Shown piece after piece: positions 26,352 to 35,119 of a stretch of 64,000 nt of DNA. The notes beneath the pieces were generated by a model. It had not been told where the DNA came from, searched no databases, and worked only from the letters and a program-made list of their open reading frames with translations. The stretch covers positions 310,001 through 374,000 of the forward strand of contig NZ_SGOM01000002.1 in assembly GCF_022113815.1 (NCBI RefSeq), in the 5' to 3' direction. Origin of the DNA: Vibrio cincinnatiensis. GTDB taxonomy: Bacteria; Pseudomonadota; Gammaproteobacteria; Enterobacterales; Vibrionaceae. Both the position numbers and the translations under genes were made by a program. The stretch's first letter is position 1, and every line of letters begins with the position of its first letter.

Positions 26352-27566
26352 TTACGCTTGATTTTGTTTCGCTTGGCAAACCGCTGCGGTAAAGACAACG
26401 TCCGTTGAGCTGTTGAGTGCCGTTTCTGCGGAGTCTTGGATAACTCCAATGATAAAGCCAACCGCAACAACCTGCATTGCCACATCATTAGAGATACCAA
26501 ACAGGCTACATGCAAGAGGAATTAAGAGCAGCGAGCCCCCCGCAACACCAGAGGCTCCACAGGCTGAAATCGCGGCAACCACACTGAGCAATAAAGCGGT
26601 CAATAAGTCAATTTCAATCCCCACTGTATGAACGGCAGCGAGAGTTAATACAGTAATGGTAATCGCTGCACCTGCCATATTAATGGTCGCGCCCAATGGA
26701 ATAGACACAGAGTACGTATCTTCATCGAGTTTGAGTTTTTCACATAAAGCCATATTAACGGGAATATTGGCTGCACTGGATCGGGTGAAAAAGGCAGTGA
26801 CACCACTCTCACGCAAGCATTGGAAAACAAGAGGGTATGGATTCTGCTTTATTTTCGTAAAGACAATGAATGGGTTGACGACTAAAGCAATAAACAACAT
26901 GGCGCTAAGGAGGACCGCAAGAAGTTGAGCATAACCCGCTAGGGCATCGAACCCTGTGGTGGCTAAAGTTGATGAAACCAAACCAAAAATACCAAACGGT
27001 GCCAAACGGATAATAAAGCGTACAATTTGCGACACCCCATGGCTGAGATCTTCAAATACCGATTTGGTCGTTGCCGAAGCGTGGTGAAGTGCGAGCCCTA
27101 AGCCAATGGCCCAAGCAAGGATACCTATGTAGTTGGCTGACATCAGAGCATTTACGGGGTTATCGACCAATTTATAAAGTAAGGTTTGTAGAACTTCGGT
27201 AATGCCTTGTGGAGGGGTGGAACCTTCTACGCCTGAAACCAGTGTCAAAGTGGTTGGAAACATAAAGCTAAGCACAACGGCTGTGAGCGCGGCAGCAAAA
27301 GTTCCAAAAAGGTAGAGCACGACGATGGGGCGCATATAGGTGTGTTGGTTTTTCTTTTGATTAGCAATAGAGGCTGCGACCAAAATAAAAACGAGAATGG
27401 GGGCAACCGCTTTAAGTGCTCCGACGAAAAGGTTACCGATTAAGCCTGCGCTTTGTGCTTTATCTGGTGAAACAGTCGCTAATGCGATACCAAAAATGAT
27501 ACCGGCTAAGATCTGTAACACCAGGTTTCCACGAGCAAAACGGGCAAAAATAGAGTTGCTTTGCAT
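26352..27566 (-). CDS. sstT: Serine/threonine:Na+ symporter SstT
   Basis: SstT imports serine and threonine with Na+; it belongs to the dicarboxylate/amino acid:cation symporter (DAACS) family. The ATG at 27566 has AGGG 7 bp upstream and begins the usual [19 protein letters not shown]. Family signatures include the hairpin [13 protein letters not shown], the [13 protein letters not shown] segment and [16 protein letters not shown]. At 404 residues it matches SstT. An open frame continues upstream to 27734 but covers an RNA leader rather than protein. The leader is long and rich in hairpins (listed separately), which suggests post-transcriptional control. Confidence 0.93.
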   Translation of the reverse strand: MQSNSIFARFARGNLVLQILAGIIFGIALATVSPDKAQSAGLIGNLFVGALKAVAPILVFILVAASIANQKKNQHTYMRPIVVLYLFGTFAAALTAVVLSFMFPTTLTLVSGVEGSTPPQGITEVLQTLLYKLVDNPVNALMSANYIGILAWAIGLGLALHHASATTKSVFEDLSHGVSQIVRFIIRLAPFGIFGLVSSTLATTGFDALAGYAQLLAVLLSAMLFIALVVNPFIVFTKIKQNPYPLVFQCLRESGVTAFFTRSSAANIPVNMALCEKLKLDEDTYSVSIPLGATINMAGAAITITVLTLAAVHTVGIEIDLLTALLLSVVAAISACGASGVAGGSLLLIPLACSLFGISNDVAMQVVAVGFIIGVIQDSAETALNSSTDVVFTAAVCQAKQNQA

Positions 27567-27740
27567 AGTTATCCCTGCGATGAAAATGAATTTTGTTTTA
27601 TAGTTATCCCCAAGAAACTTCAGCAACGTGGTCATTAACCCTTGTACCATCAAGTGCCTTGGGTGGCACAGCCAGTGAGCGTTCACCAAGTCGGTAGAAA
27701 CATGGCTGAGCGTAGCCAATATTAACGTCACCAAACAATG
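27567..27740 (-). promoter_or_regulatory. Structured 5' leader of sstT
   Basis: Read on the minus strand, the 170 nt before sstT contain successive stems: GGCT/AGCC around a 6-nt loop, GTGCC/GGCAC around ACCCAA, and a wider TGGT...ACCA pairing. An 11-nt direct repeat, ATAGTTATCCC on the plus strand (27565-27575 and 27600-27610), places a second copy of the ribosome-site region 35 bp upstream of the real one. I do not recognise a known riboswitch class (glycine, lysine, TPP and FMN consensus cores are absent). Confidence 0.45.
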
Positions 27741-27913
27741 TGTCTAGGTTTTATTGATAACAAGCATAAAAAATTACTAAGAAGGGTGAAATGCAGCTCA
27801 AATTTAAATAAACGTTAACAACTTGTGGTTGTTTTTGCGTAAAAAAACCTAGTTTATGATTTAGTTGAATGATTTTGCATTTTCTGTCTTTGGTGGTGAA
27901 TGTTTTATTGGGT

Positions 27914-27928
27914 GGGGGGAATCCCCCC
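27914..27928 (-). terminator. GC hairpin after the PCuAC gene
   Basis: GGGGGG and CCCCCC flank a 3-nt loop just after the stop of the copper chaperone gene (minus strand). No T-run follows, so termination is only suggested. Confidence 0.4.
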
Positions 27929-27934
27929 TGCTTA

Positions 27935-28384
27935 TCAATGAGGGTGTGGCGGCATGCTTGCCATAATTCTTTTTATAGGTGCTTTAAATGAGAGGGATTG
28001 GCCATTTTTCATGAGCAGTTGGAGAGTGATCGTTTCCCCTTCGGTAAAGGGATGCTGAAGATCAAATAGCATAATGTGGAAGCTGCCCGGTTTTAATTCT
28101 AGGTAACCCTGTGCTGGCACCTTCAATGTTTCAACTTGCCGCATTTTCATGATCTCACCTTCTTTAATCATATCGTGCAATTCGATTTTCCCCGCAGCAG
28201 GGCTGGAGACAGCCACAATATACTGATCGTTGTGGCTATGGTTGATTAAGGTGCCAAAGACGGCACTGGTCGGCGCATTTGGGGGAGTGGCTCGCGCATA
28301 AGGCTCTTTGATCATTAAGCTATCATCGGCATAGGTATAAGTGGTGAACAAACTGGCGATTAAAATAAATAGACGATATTTCAT
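27935..28384 (-). CDS. Periplasmic copper chaperone, PCu(A)C family
   Basis: PCuAC proteins bind Cu(I) in the periplasm and pass it to the CuA or CuB site of cytochrome oxidase. The 149-residue product has a signal peptide (cleavage after TYTYA) and the family's metal motif: LHDM, then MKM about 11 residues on, then FHIML. The C-terminal tail MASMPPHPH adds Met and His residues that could bind copper. It is the last gene of a three-gene minus-strand operon, 1 bp after the SCO gene. This pairing with SCO is the usual one for oxidase copper delivery. Confidence 0.9.
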   Translation of the reverse strand: MKYRLFILIASLFTTYTYADDSLMIKEPYARATPPNAPTSAVFGTLINHSHNDQYIVAVSSPAAGKIELHDMIKEGEIMKMRQVETLKVPAQGYLELKPGSFHIMLFDLQHPFTEGETITLQLLMKNGQSLSFKAPIKRIMASMPPHPH

Positions 28385-28385
28385 C

Positions 28386-28976
28386 TTATTTTCCTTCAGT
28401 GGTTATGACTTCTTTTATCGCCGCCACAATGGGGGCTGGGGTATTGGTATGTGGAACTTGGGTGATTAACGTGCCATCTGGTTTTAGAAAATAAAAGTAG
28501 GAGCTATGGTCGAGGGTGTATTTTAATTCAGAATTGGGGAGGTCTGTTTTTTGAAAAAGAACCCCATAACGTTCAGCCAATACTTGAGTCAGATCGAAAG
28601 GAAGCGCAATCCCTTCGATCTGAGGGTGAAAATAGGCGGCATAAGTTTCGATTGCTTGTGGTGTATCGCGTTCTGGATCCAATGAGATAAAAATAGGGCG
28701 CAGTTGCTGCTGCGTTTGTTCATTGAATTGATGGAGAGCCCCTGCGAGCATGGCTAGCGAAGTCGGGCAGACATCGGGGCAGCGAGTAAAACCGAAATAC
28801 ACAATACGAATTCGGGGATCATGAGTATCAAATAAGTGAGCGATGAGTGGATGTTCGGTTAATGTAGACTGGGCAAAGGGGAGGGGCGGTTGAGTCGGTT
28901 GGGTATCCCAATAACTTTTCAATCCAAAGCCAAAGGCGAAAACGACCACAAAAAAAAGTGACCAATTTTTACTCAT
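28386..28976 (-). CDS. SCO1/SenC-family copper chaperone
   Basis: SCO proteins are membrane-tethered thioredoxin-fold proteins that deliver copper or reduce the CuA cysteines of cytochrome c oxidase. The 196-residue product starts at ATG 28976 with one TM anchor (MSKNWSLFFVVVFAFGFGL). The CxxxC copper ligands are C66 and C70 in RCPDVCPTS, and the third ligand is H157 in TLDHSSYF. The ATG overlaps the stop of the upstream gene (ATGA), a sign of translational coupling. It lies directly before the PCuAC gene. The longer open frame to 29057 is in the upstream gene and was not used. Confidence 0.92.
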   Translation of the reverse strand: MSKNWSLFFVVVFAFGFGLKSYWDTQPTQPPLPFAQSTLTEHPLIAHLFDTHDPRIRIVYFGFTRCPDVCPTSLAMLAGALHQFNEQTQQQLRPIFISLDPERDTPQAIETYAAYFHPQIEGIALPFDLTQVLAERYGVLFQKTDLPNSELKYTLDHSSYFYFLKPDGTLITQVPHTNTPAPIVAAIKEVITTEGK

Positions 28977-29401
28977 TTTTCCATCCTTACTGAAAGATAA
29001 ACACTGGCATGTCCATCGGTTAACATTCCTATCCAAGTCATGCCTTGCATGGTACAAACCGGGAGCATTAACTCGCCATGAAACGAGCCTTCAGCCTTTC
29101 TTGTCAGCAGAAATTTTATGGTTCCCATCTCCATTTCTAATCCTTGCAAAGTGAGCGTTAATTGTTGACTTTGGGCGTTCGGCCATTCAACCACCAGAGT
29201 AGTTGCCACTAAAGGCTGAACGATATCTTGAGTTAACGTCATACTGACCCCTTTCTGTTGGCAGGGTTGAGTCGAGAGTGGGCAATAGTGAGGAGTTTCT
29301 TGTGGCGTGGTATTGGTTCGCCAGTACTGAATGAGATCGCTTGCATAAAACCCTGTGAGCAAGGCAAGCGCGGCGAGTATCAGCTTAATAACCGTATGCA
29401 T
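28973..29401 (-). CDS. Membrane-anchored FixH/YtkA-like protein, putative copper-site partner
   Basis: A 142-residue protein with an N-terminal TM helix (MHTVIKLILAALALLTGFYA) and a periplasmic beta domain. The domain holds a CPLSTQPC pair, the segment LEMEMGTIKFLL and the late LPVCTMQGMTWIGML. Methionine and cysteine in those places suggest metal binding, and the strand order resembles FixH/YtkA-like domains. The start at ATG 29401 is chosen so that the TM helix is N-terminal; the frame is open to 29428. It is first in the operon and overlaps the SCO gene by 4 bp, so it should work with it. The family call is tentative. Confidence 0.65.
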   Translation of the reverse strand: MHTVIKLILAALALLTGFYASDLIQYWRTNTTPQETPHYCPLSTQPCQQKGVSMTLTQDIVQPLVATTLVVEWPNAQSQQLTLTLQGLEMEMGTIKFLLTRKAEGSFHGELMLPVCTMQGMTWIGMLTDGHASVYLSVRMEK

Positions 29402-29556
29402 GGTATGGCAATCCGTGACAACAAACACAGAATGTTAACATAATGAAAATAGACGAAGGCCGGAAATAAGAGAGAAATGTGTTATGAGTCAAATTCTGAG
29501 GCGGTTTCCTTCCCCAACAGTGTGGCTATTAGGGAAGGGAGGGGATTGCTGATGAT

Positions 29557-30474
29557 TTAGCGAGTGCGAGAGGCAAATTTTTCAAGTCCAAGGACAAGAA
29601 ACACCGCACACAGCATGCAAAAAATCGCAAGGCCGAATTGTGTTGGCTGAGCGGTGATCTGCTCATAATCAAATGGTAATAAATTTTGCTGAGTCAGAGG
29701 AACTTGCTCTCCGTGAGAATTCGTTCTCCAACTGATGGTTTGCTTCCAAGGCCAGATTTTAGGCAGCGTACCGAGCATCAACCCAATGAGAAAAGTCAGT
29801 GTGACATCTCGATAGTGCTTTAAAAGCCAAGAGAGAAGATGAGAAAAGCTGGTTAGCCCAATAACACATCCGACAAGAAACAAAGCAAGGAAATCGACTT
29901 GTAAGGCCTTTACAGCATTAAGAATGGGAGTATACATACCAAGCAATAACAGAATAAAACTGCCCGAAATTCCGGGTAGAATCATGGCACAAATGGCGAT
30001 ACTTCCAGCGATTACCATATTGAGGTGGGTGACTTCCATATCGATAGGTTTAAGGACGGTGATGGTATAAGCAAATAGCACACCGAGCCCAATAGCTAAC
30101 CAGCGGGAAAGTGATCGTTGCTGGATTTGCTGCAACATATGCCAGACCGAAATAAGAATTAAGCCAAAGAAAAATGACCAGGTCGGAATGGGGTGAGAGG
30201 CTAATAGCCAAGAAATAAATTTTGCTAAGCTGATGATACTGGTAAATATTCCGCCGAATAATGCGAGAAGAAAGCCACCATTAATATGCTGAAAAGTTGC
30301 CCGTATGCCTTGTTGTTTCCAGTAGGGAATTAAGCTGGGGTTAATACGCCGAATACTTTCCAGTAAGGTGTCATAAATACCAGTAATAAAGGCAATGGTC
30401 CCACCAGACACGCCCGGAACAACATCAGCCGCTCCCATGGCTATCCCTTTGAAAAAGGTACTTACATAATTCAT
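29557..30474 (-). CDS. popT: DUF368 protein, PopT-like undecaprenyl-phosphate translocase
   Basis: DUF368 proteins have been shown in Vibrio cholerae (PopT) and Staphylococcus to return undecaprenyl phosphate across the inner membrane for reuse in wall and surface-glycan synthesis. The 305-residue product is highly hydrophobic. Its repeated, re-entrant Gly/Pro motifs are the family hallmarks: DVVPGVSGGTIAFITGIYD in the first half and ILPGISGSFILLLLGMY in the second. The start is the ATG at 30474, after TAGGTGTGCA on the coding strand. It is transcribed away from the qrr RNA with a shared 380-bp intergenic region that holds the LuxO-like sites. Functional identity is by family. Confidence 0.87.
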   Translation of the reverse strand: MNYVSTFFKGIAMGAADVVPGVSGGTIAFITGIYDTLLESIRRINPSLIPYWKQQGIRATFQHINGGFLLALFGGIFTSIISLAKFISWLLASHPIPTWSFFFGLILISVWHMLQQIQQRSLSRWLAIGLGVLFAYTITVLKPIDMEVTHLNMVIAGSIAICAMILPGISGSFILLLLGMYTPILNAVKALQVDFLALFLVGCVIGLTSFSHLLSWLLKHYRDVTLTFLIGLMLGTLPKIWPWKQTISWRTNSHGEQVPLTQQNLLPFDYEQITAQPTQFGLAIFCMLCAVFLVLGLEKFASRTR

Positions 30475-30603
30475 TGCACACCTAACATCATGTTAAATAA
30501 GAAGTCGCGCAGTATAGCAGACATAGATTCAAAAGTGTTTGCTTGATTGTTGTGCTATCCCGTCTTACCTATGGCTGCAATTATTTGAGTAATCAGTACT
30601 TTT

Positions 30604-30635
30604 TTGCATTTTGCATTTTGCAATTTTATTTTGCA
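30604..30635. promoter_or_regulatory. LuxO-like binding sites upstream of qrr
   Basis: TTGCATTTTGCAA (30611-30623) is a perfect match to the LuxO half-site pair TTGCA-N3-TGCAA. An overlapping near copy, TTGCATTTTGCAT, lies at 30604-30616, and TTTTGCAA recurs at about 30628-30635. They are about 205 bp upstream of the sigma-54 promoter, normal for an enhancer bound by a sigma-54 activator. Confidence 0.82.
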
Positions 30636-30827
30636 ATTAGATCACTGGGGTGAGAGGTTGATTACAGGATGGCTGCCCTATATCACCATAGAAAGGAGAA
30701 AAATAGAAAAGAGTAATAAAATGCTCTTCCCATAATTTTTGTTCTTTTTTACCAATATTTTATATTTTAAAAGTTAACTTTAGAGGTTAATTCCAAATTT
30801 TATTATTTTCTGTGGGTTTTTTATAAG

Positions 30828-30844
30828 TTGGTATGTTAAGTGCT
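30828..30844 (+). promoter_or_regulatory. Sigma-54 (-24/-12) promoter of qrr
   Basis: TTGGTATGTTAAGTGCT has GG at 30830-30831 and GC at 30842-30843 with exactly 10 bp between, the invariant geometry of RpoN promoters. It sits 11 bp before the first base of the Qrr RNA. Confidence 0.85.
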
Positions 30845-30854
30845 TAAGGTTTAT

Positions 30855-30962
30855 TGACCCTTACTAAAGCCGAGGGTCACCTAGCCAACTGACGTTGTTA
30901 GTGAATAGAAATTTGTTCACACATAATATAAGCCAATCGCCCTATTGCGATTGGCTCTTTTT
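30855..30962 (+). ncRNA. qrr: Qrr quorum-regulatory small RNA
   Basis: Qrr RNAs are made at low cell density when phosphorylated LuxO activates RpoN. With Hfq they repress the LuxR/HapR master regulator and activate AphA. The sequence shows all of the expected parts. Stem-loop 1 is formed by TGACCC (30855-30860) and GGGTCA (30874-30879). The unpaired Qrr core, CTAGCCAACTGACGTTGTTA (30881-30900), pairs with target mRNAs. A short stem follows around GTGAATAGAAATTTGTTCAC (30901-30920). The Rho-independent terminator pairs AGCCAATCGC with GCGATTGGCT (30931-30956) and ends in a T-run. The length, about 108 nt, is normal. It converges on the 3' end of the PilZ gene. Confidence 0.93.
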
Positions 30963-31056
30963 TATCAGTTTTAGACTTATCTTTTTCTGGCTTTAATATG
31001 GTGCTCCAGCTCACCACCCTCTCGTGTTTTACAATGTATTTTCCGTTGTTTATGGC

Positions 31057-31821
31057 TTATTCTTTAACCATATGATCTATATTCAACGTGAGTTTTGTAC
31101 CATTAAATTTAAGCTTTCCGAGTAAATTTTTCGCATTCTCTCGCCCCTGTTCATTAAATTCGAGCCCATAACGAGCATAGTGGGTGGAACGTTGGAGGTT
31201 ACAAATTCTTCCCATTAGAGGGGCAAAAAATTTACTCCCTCGTTTATCTGCAAAAATTTCGATAGCAACGTGATCATCCATCTGAAGATGTCGTCCTAGT
31301 GGGGCGGTAAGAAAGCGACAGCCACTTTTTGATAGGTCTCGCACTTCACATTCTGATTTTCCCTGCTCGCAGATCACTTTTCCTGATAAATTGACTTCAT
31401 AACGTGGTTCTTTACGTAGTTGGGTGACTTGCATTGTATTTGGGATAGATAGCATCGCTAAAGCAATAGGATCGTGCAAAATATGCAGTAGCTGACTTCT
31501 AAAATACAGCATCGCCCCTTCGCCTCGTGGAGAAATTGCTCTAATGTGGATCCAAAACCCTTCTTGGAAAAAATAGTGTAAATCTTCAGCTGAAATTTGG
31601 GGGATCTCAATCAGCAGGTAAGTATTAGAGTGTGTGCCGATAAAGGGGGTTTTACATAGAAACTTAGTGCCAACTGGGGTGGTGATACTTAAGGTTAATT
31701 CACTGCCGTGTTCTACCATTGCTAAGGCATCGACACTATTGATGGTCGACACGGTTTTACTGCTTGAGGAAAGCATAGAGCTGCCGAGGGATGTGTGTGT
31801 TGCCATTGACGATGCGCGCAT
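31057..31821 (-). CDS. plzD: PilZ-domain c-di-GMP receptor, PlzD/YcgR-like
   Basis: The 254-residue protein has an N-terminal YcgR-type (PilZN) domain (about 28-130) and a C-terminal PilZ domain (about 135-225). The c-di-GMP-binding signatures are intact: RKEPR (R136 and R140) and DLSKSG (D162 to G167). A C-terminal helix (NAKNLLGKLKFNGTKLTL) follows. Arrangement and sequence match V. cholerae PlzD, whose dimer closes round c-di-GMP. The start at 31821 has GGAGAG 6 bp upstream. Expected role: cytoplasmic switch affecting motility, biofilm or virulence. It is monocistronic and its 3' end faces the qrr terminator. Confidence 0.9.
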   Translation of the reverse strand: MRASSMATHTSLGSSMLSSSSKTVSTINSVDALAMVEHGSELTLSITTPVGTKFLCKTPFIGTHSNTYLLIEIPQISAEDLHYFFQEGFWIHIRAISPRGEGAMLYFRSQLLHILHDPIALAMLSIPNTMQVTQLRKEPRYEVNLSGKVICEQGKSECEVRDLSKSGCRFLTAPLGRHLQMDDHVAIEIFADKRGSKFFAPLMGRICNLQRSTHYARYGLEFNEQGRENAKNLLGKLKFNGTKLTLNIDHMVKE

Positions 31822-32067
31822 AATCTCTCCTGTCTATGCTGCGAGAATATTGGGTGCGTCTATACCTACCTTCCGTTTTTCGATGGGGTAGTGAGTCTTA
31901 CATGTGTCTTTATGGTGATGGGGAAGGAATACCATTCATAACATTTTAGTATTCAATGTTTTTTATTGATTGATTTTATGATTGGATTGGGCGTTTTTCA
32001 ATTGTGTTTTGTATCTAAAGGGATGAATTCTCGGAATATTAGGTTGCGCGTTATAACGATAACGCGC

Positions 32068-33660
32068 TTACTCTGTACAAATTTGGTTTCGGCCATTGGC
32101 CTTTGCTCGATAAAGGGCTTTATCGGCACGATAGAAGGTTCGTTGGGTATTTTCGCCATCACGATGCAGCGTAATACCAATACTTACGGTGAGTCGCCGT
32201 TTTCCTAAAATGGGTTGCCAGTTTAGATCTGCAATACATTCACGAAAGGTATCTGCATGCTGTGCCGATTGCTCTAAGGTACATCCTTCCAATATCACCA
32301 AAAATTCTTCGCCACCAAAACGCACACAAGAAGCAAAGTAGCGTTTGAAATAGTCTGTTAATGTTGATGAAACTTGGATGATGGCTTTGTCTCCTACTAA
32401 ATGGCCAAGTTCATCATTGATCGATTTGAAGTGGTCAATATCCACGACAAGAAAAGCAAACGATATTTCGTTATGGAGAAGATCTTTCAATTTTATGTCG
32501 AGCCAGCGTCGGTTATGCAATTGAGTGAGTGGATCAGTCAAAACATCTTGTTGCAACTGAGCGACCGTATTTCGTTGGTGCTCTGTGGCTTCTTTGAGCT
32601 CTCTGTTTTCTTGTTCCGATAAAATGAGCTTGAGCTGAGGTTCAAAACGAGCCAGTCGTCGTAATTGGGGGGCACCTAGTTCACTGATTGGTATGGATTT
32701 GACGAGTTCAGATTCAATCTTAAATCCTTTTTTTTCATAATGGAGCGCGAGGGAATAGTTGCCTTGGCGAGCGCAGACTTCACTAAAGGCGGTATAGAGG
32801 CTTTGTTCTAAGATAGAAACATTTTTTAATAGCGGTATCCGCTTTTCTGTTGCGCTAAGCAATAGGTTTGCAATATGGGTTTTATTCAGTTCCAGCAAAC
32901 AATAGGCTTGTTCAATTCGTACCATATTAAACAACCAAACAGAGTGAATATTGCCACTAACGTACTGAACGTTGGTTAGGGTATGAATGGCTTTCTCACG
33001 TTGGCCTTGTTGGCGATATAATTTGGCTTGATAGAGTAAAATTTGCCCGATCAAGGTTTTGTCATTAACGAGGATACTTAGTGCTTCACAGTCGCTGAGT
33101 ATGGCTTGCGCTGCTGAAAATTGGTTAAGGTGCAAGTGGCAAGCTGACATATAGAGCTTGTATCGTAAACGTAATGAGCGGCTATTTAACGCATGGTCGA
33201 GAGCATCGACCTTTTGGTAATAGCGTAAGGCACGATGGTGATCTCCATAGGCATCACATAAGTTTCCCATTCCCAGTACGGCTTGGGCATAATCATCAAT
33301 ATAGCCGTGTTCTACTGCCAAGCTTGAGGTGGAGATATACTCGTTTAATGCCGCGGTATATTCGCCATATTCAACCAACCTTTCACTCAGGCTTTGCTTG
33401 ATAGTGAGTACCAACTCAATATCTTTACTTGTTGACAACAAAGCTAAAGCACTGCGGAGTTCTTGGATACTTTTTGCGATTTGTTTTATCTCTGTGCGAT
33501 ATTCTGCACTTAGCGTCAGACACAGAGCCTGCTCTTCGGCATTACTTGCGATATGTTGTTGGACATGATGCCAAAAAATAATGGCTTCTTCTCCACTCAC
33601 AGAAGTGACATCCAACCCCGCTTCTTGGATTTTATTCAGCAGCGCTTCCATGGTGTTCAT
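32068..33660 (-). CDS. TPR-GGDEF diguanylate cyclase
   Basis: A 530-residue soluble protein. The first about 340 residues are TPR-like helical repeats (AVLGMGNLCDAYGDHHRALRYYQ is a clear one). A short coiled coil leads to a GGDEF domain (about 370-530). The catalytic motif is G449-G450-E451-E452-F453 within VRFGGEEF, a functional variant, and the conserved DPLTQLHNRRW and VDIDHFKSINDELGH segments are intact. It should make c-di-GMP from two GTP. The inhibitory RxxD I-site before the motif reads RYFA, so product inhibition through that site is unlikely. The start lies inside the end of the upstream TPR gene (29-bp overlap), so the two are translationally coupled. Confidence 0.9.
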   Translation of the reverse strand: MNTMEALLNKIQEAGLDVTSVSGEEAIIFWHHVQQHIASNAEEQALCLTLSAEYRTEIKQIAKSIQELRSALALLSTSKDIELVLTIKQSLSERLVEYGEYTAALNEYISTSSLAVEHGYIDDYAQAVLGMGNLCDAYGDHHRALRYYQKVDALDHALNSRSLRLRYKLYMSACHLHLNQFSAAQAILSDCEALSILVNDKTLIGQILLYQAKLYRQQGQREKAIHTLTNVQYVSGNIHSVWLFNMVRIEQAYCLLELNKTHIANLLLSATEKRIPLLKNVSILEQSLYTAFSEVCARQGNYSLALHYEKKGFKIESELVKSIPISELGAPQLRRLARFEPQLKLILSEQENRELKEATEHQRNTVAQLQQDVLTDPLTQLHNRRWLDIKLKDLLHNEISFAFLVVDIDHFKSINDELGHLVGDKAIIQVSSTLTDYFKRYFASCVRFGGEEFLVILEGCTLEQSAQHADTFRECIADLNWQPILGKRRLTVSIGITLHRDGENTQRTFYRADKALYRAKANGRNQICTE

Positions 33661-35119
33661 CCTGTGGTTGAAGTTGTTCGAGCTGCTCTAGAGTAAAAGG
33701 GAAACTTAAAATGTCTTGCAGCGTGATGGCGGGCAGAGAGTCGCTAAATCCTTTACGCTGCCATGGATAAATTTCAATCATATTATTGATCGTTTGTTTA
33801 AGTTGTTCGGCTAAATGGCCCGTTTCAGCCAGTAGTAAACCGAGCCGAGTTGGGCTTAAACGAGAAAGTAAGTCGTGTTGCGCGCACAAAGTATGAATAA
33901 GCTCAGTACAGATATCTAGATAATGCGGATCCTCATGATGAATCACCATCACAGAATGCTTACTATTTTGTAGCTCAGCTTTAAACATCATCAACTGTTC
34001 CCACCAGTAGCTTTCTGCAACAACATGGGATAGGTGTTTTTCTGGGTTGTACTCATATTGGCTACGGACACGGCGAATGAGTTTATGGGCGCGTTGTTCA
34101 AGTTGACGTTTAGAGACATGAGCACGATCGAGACCAAGACGGGACGTTTGCTCGCGCAGCATGGTTAAAGAAAAACGGCGATATTTTTTAAACGCGATTA
34201 GGGCTTTTTGATCATCCCCTTGTTCTTCAGCAACCAGTGATTGTTGAAAGCAAATTTGTGATAACAGTTCGCCGTTATCAAAGATTTGTGCGGATTGTTC
34301 GGCACAGAGTAGTAACTGTGTCGCTTTTTGGTGATTTTTACGCAGCAATTCAAGCCGAGCTCGGCTGATGTAGGAGTGCGCTTTCATCCAAACTAAATTA
34401 TGTTGTTCTGCAAGCTCATGGGCCCGTTGGGTCGCTTGTTCTGCATCTTCTAGCCGTTCTAGTCCGAGTAGTGCCAAGCCTCGAAAGTCCCAAACTTCGG
34501 CCTGCCAAGTATTATCTGTATGCTCATGTAAGGCCTCTTCAGCGCCATCGAGTACGGAAAGCATTTCTAGGTATTGGTTAAGCAAGTAGAGGTCCCAAGC
34601 CCATAAAATTCGTGCTTTGCCTTCCAACCAATGAATTCGAGTTTTATTGGCAACATTCACCGCTAATTCATGAGTGGTGCAGGCCTGTGAATATTCATGG
34701 GTTATTCGCCAGACATTGCCTAACCCAATTAAGCTCTCAATAATGATTTCAATCTCATCGGTTAAAGAGGCTTGCTCTAGCGCATTAATCCAGTACTGCT
34801 GGGCTGTGTAGTATTTTGCTTGCCCCCAAAAATGGAGGGCATGTATATGGAGGATTTCCGGTAGATAGTCATCGCTTTCAAGGCTATTTTGATACAAAAG
34901 TGCTTGTTTAATGGTTTTGAGACCTAACCGATAATCCATTTTGCACCAAGCACAGCGCGAAATAATAATGTGTGATTGGAGAATACCATCAGCAAAATTC
35001 AACTGTTTGGCTTGAGATAAGCACCGCTCAGCTGCGTGTATGACGCGCTGATGATCGGACTCTATACGACTTTTTAGTTGTTCAAGCTCAAGTTCGAGAA
35101 GGTGTTGATGTTTATCCAA
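33632..35119 (-). CDS. TPR protein with degenerate GGDEF-like C-terminus
   Basis: A 495-residue soluble protein. Residues about 1-330 are TPR-like helical repeats (RGLALLGLERLEDAEQATQRAHELAEQHN). A linker of about 30 charged residues leads to a domain that follows the GGDEF layout but lacks its motif: MVIHHEDPHYLDICTELIH stands where the metal-binding Asp strand is expected, and LSRLSPTRLGLLLAETG where RxGGDEFxxLL would be. GGDEF has become SPTRL, so no cyclase activity is expected. The same TPR-plus-cyclase layout in the overlapping downstream gene suggests duplication, and the pair may hetero-oligomerise, with this one as sensor or regulator. That is inference. Confidence 0.75.
   Translation of the reverse strand: MDKHQHLLELELEQLKSRIESDHQRVIHAAERCLSQAKQLNFADGILQSHIIISRCAWCKMDYRLGLKTIKQALLYQNSLESDDYLPEILHIHALHFWGQAKYYTAQQYWINALEQASLTDEIEIIIESLIGLGNVWRITHEYSQACTTHELAVNVANKTRIHWLEGKARILWAWDLYLLNQYLEMLSVLDGAEEALHEHTDNTWQAEVWDFRGLALLGLERLEDAEQATQRAHELAEQHNLVWMKAHSYISRARLELLRKNHQKATQLLLCAEQSAQIFDNGELLSQICFQQSLVAEEQGDDQKALIAFKKYRRFSLTMLREQTSRLGLDRAHVSKRQLEQRAHKLIRRVRSQYEYNPEKHLSHVVAESYWWEQLMMFKAELQNSKHSVMVIHHEDPHYLDICTELIHTLCAQHDLLSRLSPTRLGLLLAETGHLAEQLKQTINNMIEIYPWQRKGFSDSLPAITLQDILSFPFTLEQLEQLQPQDEHHGSAAE

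Noticed and set aside
27567..27734. 56-codon N-terminal extension of SstT
   Set aside because: The ATG at 27566 has a clear AGGG site and matches the family N-terminus; the upstream part is a structured leader.
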